Positions 52,201 through 61,200 of a stretch of 64,000 bases of DNA are shown piece after piece. The notes below the pieces were generated by a model. That model was given only the letters and a program-made list of their open reading frames with translations, did no database searches and was not told the origin of the DNA. This DNA is from Eublepharis macularius (lineage: Eukaryota > Chordata > Lepidosauria > Squamata > Eublepharidae), in NCBI RefSeq assembly GCF_028583425.1, contig NC_072794.1, forward strand, positions 31,369,232-31,433,231, given 5' to 3'. Positions within the stretch are counted from its first letter, which is position 1, and each line of letters starts with the position of its first letter. The position numbers were made by a program, and so were the translations under genes.

Positions 52201-55200
52201 GTTCTCCTCTTCCTAATAACCCTGTGAGGTAGGTTAGACTGAGAGAATGTGGCTGGCCCGAGGTCATCCAGTGAGGCTGCGTGGCAGAGCAGGGATTTGA
52301 ACCTGGGTCTCCCAGATCCTAATCAACACTCTAACCATTACACCATGCTGATTGTGGGTAATGAGTTCCACAAGTTAAACATGCATTATATGAAGAAGTG
52401 TTTTCTTTTTTTTCTGTTCTGAACTGCCCATCAACTTATTTGGAGGTCTCAAGTTCTAGTATAAAAAGGAGAAGTTATTTCTATTCACCTTCTCCATTTT
52501 CATGCATATTTTAACTCTTTCATGCCTCCCTTCCCCAAACAGTTGTCATTTTTTTTTCTATCCTCAAAAGTCCCGACCTCAAATCTTTCCTCATAAGGAA
52601 GGTATTATAACCGTGTTGTCATGTTGAGTGGCCTTTTCTGCACCATTTTCAGTTCTCAATTTTTGTTTTATTTGAGGCAGAGAGGCCTCAATAGTAAAAT
52701 AATTTGAAAAGATCCGGTTTACAGTAATAAAGCTAAAATCACAGCAGTTAGAAAAAACATAGCAAAGAATTTTAAAAATTCTGCAGGCGTAACTGCGATG
52801 CAGCTGGCATCATCCCCCTCTCAAATGTAGCTGAAAGGCCTTCTGATGTAAAAAATGCCTTCGACTTGCCACGGGGGACCTGCAAGGGCAACTCTGTTTT
52901 CACCTCCAAGGAGAGGAAGTTCCAGAGCTTCGGGAGAGCCGCTGCGAAAAGCCCATTCGTGGATCCCAAGTAGCTTCTCTCCCAGCACGGCAGTTCTTTC
53001 AGGAAGGCACCATCCATTGCCTTGGAACTTAGGCAGCGGAATGAATGTGGAGGTGATTCTTCAGGCAGTCCTTTTTTAGCACTAAGGTGTCCGGAACCAT
53101 TCACAGTTTCCCAGATGTGTCTGCTCTGCACCATAGATCCCTAAAAGTGTGTTGTATTGGCCATTCTAGTTCCAGTCACTTTCTCCTTAGACCCTGGTAT
53201 AGAATTTTTGTCTTGTTTTTTTTGCTGTTGCCATGGTCTAAGTCAGCTTTTTCTAGGAGCTATGCATCACAGCGACCTGATTCCTTTTCTTGATCAATTG
53301 TTGATATGTTAAGGGATTTTGACTCGAGGAAGTGCAGGCTAATTGTGATTATCAAAGTGAATGATCCTGTCAAAATTAAACTGTTCTAAATGCTGTCAGT
53401 TTCTGTGAGGAGGGGGGAATTGTTAGCTTTGGTATTGTAACAGTACTTGCATGTTCAGTCTTCCTTACTTTGTTAATATAATTCATAGTGGCTTGTAAAA
53501 GTTTGCAGTACATTTTTTTTACTGCTTTCATTATTATCGGATTCTTTTAAGTTGTTTTCCAGGTTTTTGTATAATAAAAGCATTTATGCAATGTTTTGAA
53601 CTTGGTGCTTGAGAGTAATTGTTTAAAACAATACTGGCTCTAGAGGTTGAATATTTCCTATTTGTTCTTTTGAAAAAAATTACTATTAAGAATATTCCAT
53701 AATTTCCTTCGATATAAGCACGATACTATGTCAACCTTTTACAAGTATCTCTGTTGTCTGTCTTGGCTTGTTAATTCTATAGGTAGAGCCTTATCAAGTA
53801 AATCTCACTCCAGAATTGGAAAGTCAGCTACAAAATATTGTAAGCGAGATGGGTCTTGAAATTGTTCCACCGGTGAGTGTGACAGTGTTGGTGGTTTCTC
53901 CCCCGCCCCTTTTTATTTCCTGGTCAGGTTAGGTTTGGCCAGTTTTCACACAGCAGATCTTTATTTTCTGTAACTTACAGCCTGAAGATCCCAGCTACCC
54001 TGCTATACTTAACATTGGGAAACTGGCCCACTTTGAACCATCCCAAAAACAGAATCAGACGGGAGTTGTGCCGTGGTCTCCTCCTCAGTCCAACTGGAAT
54101 CCATGGACCAGCTGCAATATTGATGAAGGCCCTCTGGCATATGTAAACAGCTAACAAAGTTCTTATAAATTCTCTTTCTGATTTCTTTCACTTTTCCTCT
54201 TTCACAGAAGCTTCTTGTGATTTAGTTATATCAGATTTTGAGAGAGATTTCTTCAAACTCTGCTTTTTTTCCTCCTAGGCCAAACCAGAGCAAATAAGCA
54301 TAGACTTAAAAAGCGGTCTCGTATATCAGGTGGAAAATGATCAGGAATTGCAGAAAGTAAGTCTGATTTGACTTTGGGGGACCAGGGTTTTTTCTTTTAC
54401 TGAGCCATAATTGCTAGGGTGAAGTCTGAGTATATCATGGGACCACTGGGTATGGCACTGGTGTTTGTCTGCTATGGAGGTACAAAGAGGCTTGGGTCAT
54501 TACTGACTCTTGAGGACCGTAGCCTCAAAAATAAAAAAGACAACACAAAATGTGCATAAGCAATGCCAAAAAAAATTAACAGTCTAAATTTGAAGCCTAG
54601 TGTAAGTTTGCAGCCCAGGCCAAATAGCCCTCCTGGATCCCCTTTTGATCGTCCCTGGATGTGGTTAGTAATTAATGATATTACTCTTGGAAGAGTCAAA
54701 CTACAGAAGCTGTCTGCCAGCAAGCCCAACCCCTGGGGGAGACCTCCCTCCCCCATCTCCAATTGTCATGTCCTAGTTAATGGCCTATGCAATAAATACT
54801 CATTTTTCTGTTTGGTAGAGGCAGGTTCTTTGCAAAAGAACGGGTGGGTGGGTGGGAGGAAGCACTTCCTAGTTTCTGCATCTTTCAAGGAAGCTTGTAG
54901 GTTCCAATTATCATTGTATGCAAGGGGAAGAGGAAAATCAAAGGTCACAAGAACGGGGCGAGTGAGGCTTGGGTAGGAGGAGTTACTTGCTGTGGAGATG
55001 AATCCAGTTGGCCGAGGATGGGTTGGTAATAATTGCAGGATATTCATGATGAACTGCTTTCTGTCCCAGATTCTTCAAGAGAGGGAAACTCTCCCTGTGA
55101 AAAAGTTTGAGCGAGAGATTCTGGAGGCCATCCATCAGAATTCTGTTGTCATCATCCGTGGAGCCACTGGTTGTGGCAAAACCACGCAGGTTCCACAGTA

Positions 55201-58200
55201 CATCCTGGATGAACATATCTACAGTGGAAGAGCTGCTGAATGCAACATTGTTGTGACTCAGGTGAAGAGCACATGTCAGGCTCCTTGGCTCTTATGTGGT
55301 CTTTAGCAATGACAAGACCCATCCGAACTAGCTTCCTCTAAATCTATTATTAACCAAGCTTCAGTATGCCAGGTGCTTCTGTTTTATATCATTGCTGCAC
55401 AGTCTGTACTACTGTGCTTGTGACATATATTTACCAGTTGCCTGTGAGTGTGTGCAGTGGTTACCTGGTTAATGGCTGAGTAATATGGGGAAGGCCTTAC
55501 ACAGCAGTGGCCCTTCTGAACATCTGAAAGGGGAAAGCGTGTGCTGAGTTCTTCCTCTTCTTTTGATAATGTTGCACTTTGTTTTTGTTTGTCTACTTTA
55601 AAAGAGGCCTGAGGCTGAGGTCAGCAGATTTACTCCTTCCGCTCGCCCCACAAGCAGGCCTCTTCAAACAGGGCAGAGTGTGTGTCCCTTCTGGTGGGAG
55701 GAGGCTCCTAGTCCTGCTTCTGCCTGCTGTGTAGTGTAAGGCTGGTTTTCAGCTTCGGGATGCAGCTTTTGCTTCGTTTCTGCCCTCTAATAGGGCCATC
55801 TTGGAAAAGATGTTTACTTTGTGGCCAGCCCTCTTTTTACATTGTTGACTGTCCTTGGCAGGCACTGGATGAGTAGCCAGCGTCGATGGAGCAGTGAAGG
55901 TGGCAGCCACATAGTTTTTGTTTTGGTTTGGGTTTTTTTTTAAGCTGAAGCATTAGTTGTTTGTGTGTGCTCTGACTATTTCATGGAGTCAGTCCACTGC
56001 CCTAATTTCATGGTGAACAGGAGATTTATGGTAGTAAGAGTCATCTGAGAAACAATATTTCAGGTTTTGAAATGCCGATGTGAAATTTTTAAAAACTGTC
56101 ATGGTACAGAGATGCATAGGAAAAAACCTGCACATTTGCAGATCAAATCTTTGTACATTAAGATGTCAGAATATCAGAGATTTCTACCCCACCAAGGATG
56201 TTAGTATGTCTCGTTCCAGTACTACAGCAGACATGTGGAAAGGGACTGCTGGTAGTGAGTCGGTGCAGTTTTCTTATTTCACCTAAAATTTGTTTTCTCT
56301 CCACAGCCCAGGAGGATCAGTGCTGTTTCTGTGGCAGAACGTGTCGCCTACGAAAGGGGAGAAGAACCTGGGAATAGCTGTGGCTACAGTGTCCGATTTG
56401 AATCGGTGCTTCCTCGTCCCCATGCCAGTGTGATGTTCTGCACTGTTGGTATGAACTGCTTTTTTATTTTGAAGTTTCCAGGCTGGTATGGGAGAGAATT
56501 TGGAACTAAGCCAAAAAAAAAAAGCCCTCCCCAGAGTGTTTCCACTCTCTTTGTGAAGGGCGTGAAAAGTATTGGGAGTGTTGGAAACTGCTTGTATCTG
56601 GAAGTGTTAACCGTAAGAATGAAAATGTTTCCTCCTGTCTTCATTCTCTGGGCTTATTAAAATGACATGAGGTGGGGACCAAATCCATGTTAATGGTGAG
56701 AAGGAGCTGTGGAGGTGGGATCTTTTCCTGTTCTTGCTTTTTCCCATCATGGAGAGGAATCATCATGTGCTTTAGACAGTTGCTTTGAACCAGGCGTGAT
56801 GTATCACCCTCTAAGGGAGTCTTGGTGAAACTGCCATTTGTCTGATAACCATCTTCCCTAATAGCTGATGTACTTCTTTCAGGTGTCCTCCTGAGGAAGC
56901 TAGAAGCTGGGATCCGTGGAATCAGTCATGTGATTGTGGACGAGATCCATGAGAGAGACATTAATGTGAGTAAACTTCGAAATGGACCCAGACAGAGCTT
57001 GGTCACTGTCTCATTCTCCTTGCAGGTTTTGTTGCTTTTCCTGTTGTTGTGAGCTGTGAAAAAAATTGCTTTAATTATGCTTCCATGTACTCTGCCCACA
57101 TGGGTACATTGGGTTAAATCTGGTTTAAAAGATATGCATGCGCGGGTGGTGGTGGGGGGGCAGTTCCTCCCTCCTACGGCACTGTTGCTCCTCTGGGTTC
57201 TCTGTCCTCCGGGAGCAGGATTTTAGAAGTCATTTGGGGTTGTTTTGAGAGGGAGGAGGTGAGCAAATTCAGTCCGTGGCATCTCCCGTTAAAAGGATCA
57301 AGCAGTAGGTGATGTGAAAGACCTCTGCCTGAGACCCTGGAGAGCTGCTGCCTGTCTATACTGACCGTGATAGACCAATGGCCTCTTTCAGTCTAAGGCA
57401 GCTTCCTATGTCAAATGTCATCTTTCAATTGCCTGGATGTAAATTCAGTGTCTCCTTATGTGAATCATTTACGGAAGACAGTTGTATAGCTGACCGTTTG
57501 TAGCCATTATATTAGACAGCTCTGAAAAACAAGTCTCTCTGTATGCATCTGCCGCAAATAACTTAAGAGTGGAGCCTCTATTACTTCTAGTGCTGATGGG
57601 GGCTTGGAGTACAGTACTCCTTAGTTGTAACATGGTGACTAGAAAGTCAAAGTTGCTGATTTGAATATCATTTCTGCCATGAACTACTTGAATGACCTTA
57701 GGCAAGCTGTAAAGTTCAGCCTCAGCTGCCCCACCTCCCTATTTTCAACATGTGGATAATACTGATCTACCTTACAGGGTTATTGTAAGTACATTATAAC
57801 TTGCGTTAAACACTTTGAACATTTCAGTGCATTATATAATTATTAATTTAGGTCAGCACCTCACTTGATTATCCATCGTTATAACAACTAAAGCGTTATT
57901 TAGTTAGTGCAGGGCAGTTGATACACTCTTGTCTTGTCTGCTAAAGATATCATCATTGGGTGCGACAGAGTAAGTTGTCTGCCATTTCGCCTTCTCTGTA
58001 GTCCGACCAGCCACCTTCTCTGCTGGCCTCTTTGCAAAGAAGCCATCCAGAAAGAGGTGCCCGTGCACCATACTGGTGTGTACTGGCAGGAGGAAAAGCC
58101 TGGATAAATGTGATTCTTAATCTATGAGCTTCACCAGCGTTCTCAGCATTTTTTTTAAAAAAAAAATTGAACTCTTTCCTCTCTGCAGACTGACTTCCTG

Positions 58201-61200
58201 TTGGTAGTTCTGCGAGATGTCGTTCAAGCCTACCCTGAAATCAGGGTCATCCTTATGTCTGCCACCATCGATACCAGCATGTTCTGTGAATACTACTTTA
58301 ATTGCCCCATCATTGAGGTCTACGGTAGAACTTACCCCGTTCAAGGTGAATGGTTGCTCAAGGAAGCATTTGGAAAAAAACAAAACTGCCTGAGGTTTTT
58401 TTTTTCTTTTTTGGAGAATGGAGGGGGGCAGTGTTGTTTGTTTAGCAGGACATGCCTGAAAACCAAGCACATTGTTACGCTATGAAATTATGTTTAGTTG
58501 TGCTCGTGCAGTGGTTAAAACTATTCAAGAGCTAACACTGCTGTGTTGCAAATGCCAGAAATAGAGCCAGAGAGATGTAGTTTTTACGTGTGTCTGTGTC
58601 TGAAAATTCAAAGCAGGTAGGACTGAAGTTTGCATTGTTCTGGGGGTGGGGGCACATACAAGCTGAATAAGCTCTGGGGGTATTTCGTCTGGTTTGCTTT
58701 CCTATTGCTTTTCCTGTTGGGGGTTAGTGAGGTTTTATCTTTAAAAATCTGAGTTATCTTGAACTGGAACTTCCATTTAACACTTTGGTGTGGTTAGCCG
58801 ACATTTCCTACAGTAACTTAAATGTTGTCTGTCGTAGAGTATTTTCTGGAAGATTGCATTCAGATGACAGAATTCATTCCACCACCAAAGGACAAGAAGA
58901 AGAAGGATAAGGATGATGAAGGTGGAGAAGATGATGATGTATGTCATTAAGGATTCTTCCTTTCCCCCTCCCCCCATGCTTAATTTCAGCATCAATCACT
59001 AGAACCAGAATAATAGTATTTTTTTTTGACCTGCCTCTCAATATAACTGCTTGTAAGGCAGCTTTCAGCAAAAAATTATTACTTAAATATTTATATTTTG
59101 CATTCAATCCATTGGTTTCTGAGGCAGATGCAATAGCGACAAAATAAAAGTAAACAGTAAAATTGTAAAATATAGCTGAAAGACTAAAACCCCAAATCTA
59201 ATGAAAACAACCCCCAATGGGAATTCTTCAGTTTCAGAGACCTCATTAGTAGAATGTTGCCAGGCAGCTTCCAGCAGCCTTAAAAACAGGACAGTTGAAA
59301 AGCTGCAGACCATCCTCTCTACTCATCATATCCATTCTCTCTGGTAATATTTCTATTAACAATATTTAGTTCTCTGGTGGGAGAAGGAACCCAACGATGC
59401 AGGTAGGGGTCGTGCCAGTTACCAGAGCCTTCAAACCTGGCAAGGGGAGGGGGACATGACCTTCGAGGTCTCTCTTCTCCAAAGCTAGGTTTTACATTTT
59501 CCGCCCCCTCAGATCCACTTTTGAAACTTTATATATACCGTCAAGTTCTCATTTTTGCTCCTTGCACCAGAGTGTATAGGAAAACTGTGTCTTTACACTC
59601 GATATTCTTCAATAGAGATGAGCGGTGTATCTTTCCCTGCCTTTTACGACCTCTCCTTTTGCAGTTGTCTGATCTTTCCCCCTTATCTGAATGAGTTTAA
59701 TATTTTTAAGTGTGGGTTTTTTTCCCCCCTTGCTACATTGCTTAGAACTTTGGCAAAGCAACATACCTTTTTGGGGAGGAAAAAAAGCAAAAATATAATG
59801 AATGGTTCTCCCACGTGGAAAGCAGGGCAGTGTTGCATGCCGTCACTAGGAGCCAGGGCACGGGCTTCTGAGTTGATTATGTCAGCCCTTGACATACAAG
59901 CTTCTCTAGTGTACTAAAAGATGCTTAGAAGAGGTTAAGCCAAGTGGCTAGGTGCTAAAATGTATTCTTGAAAGCAAGGCCAGAATAGTGTTCTCTGAGA
60001 ACAGAGCCTATCAGTGCTGTCATTTCTGTTGAGGGTATTAATGCATCTCTCTGCTTCCCCTATCCCTTGGGAGCATGCTGCATCAACCTTCTAGGAAGGA
60101 GGCATTTTATCTGGTTGCGTGTGCCATATTTCTTCTCTCTTTTACAGGCCAACTGCAATCTTATCTGTGGCGATCAATATGGCCCAGAAACAAAACGCTG
60201 CATGGCTCAGCTGAATGAGAAGGAAACCCCTTTTGAGCTCATAGAGGCCCTCTTGAAATATATCGAAACCCTAAATGTTCCTGGAGCAGTCCTCATCTTC
60301 TTGCCAGGCTGGAATTTGATATACACCATGCAGAAATATTTGGAAATGAACCCGTACTTTGGTACAAACCATTTTCTTCATTTTCTGCCTTCTCTACTTT
60401 CCTTTCTGAGGTGTTCATAAAAGTGATAAAGATCTACTTGTGTGCAAAGAATGGGTGGCTGAAAGAGTGGATCACAGCATTTAAAGCATGAGAATGGGGG
60501 ATGTTTACCTTTATTAATTCTTATTGTAGGAAGCCATCGGTACAGAATTCTTCCTCTGCATTCTCAGATTCCTCGAGAGGAACAGCGCCGAGTGTTTGAT
60601 CCAGTGCCTAGTGGAATGACCAAGGTGAGCCTGGCTGTATACATCTGGCAAGGAGGATAATAAATAGTATGAGTAATCATTGAATACATGTATGGGTATG
60701 TTTGCCAGGATAAAATTGACGTACTTGTTTGTCTGCAGGTAATTTTATCCACCAATATCGCAGAGACCAGTATTACCATCAATGATGTGGTCTATGTTAT
60801 TGACTCTTGCAAGTGAGTTTTTGATTCTTTTTGTCTCATTCGACTACCAAAGATGTTTTGTGGTGGTATAATCTTAATGCCTTGCATGTCAGAAACCCCA
60901 AGATTAAGCCTGCAAAACTCGTGTGTGTGTGCGCACGCGCGTGCGCACGCGTGTACAATTATAAAACACCAGCCTAAAAAATTAGCCAGTTGATCATCTA
61001 CCTTGGTAAACTTCCATGCATGATAGAAATATTCTGTGCATGTTGTAATGCCCAGTGGAGGCATTTTATCTGCTCATCTTTTGACTTTTTAATCGAGAAT
61101 TGTTGTATGAACTGTAGAGGAAACTCACCTTCTTTAATTACGAAGGAGGACTAGAGGCATGCACAAGTCAGAGAATTTTAGGGTTTTTTTTCCATGTTTC

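Noticed and set aside
54563-54976. 137-codon plus-strand frame in a DHX9 intron
   Set aside because: No conserved domain, and it is flanked by good splice sites of the surrounding DHX9 intron; probably chance.
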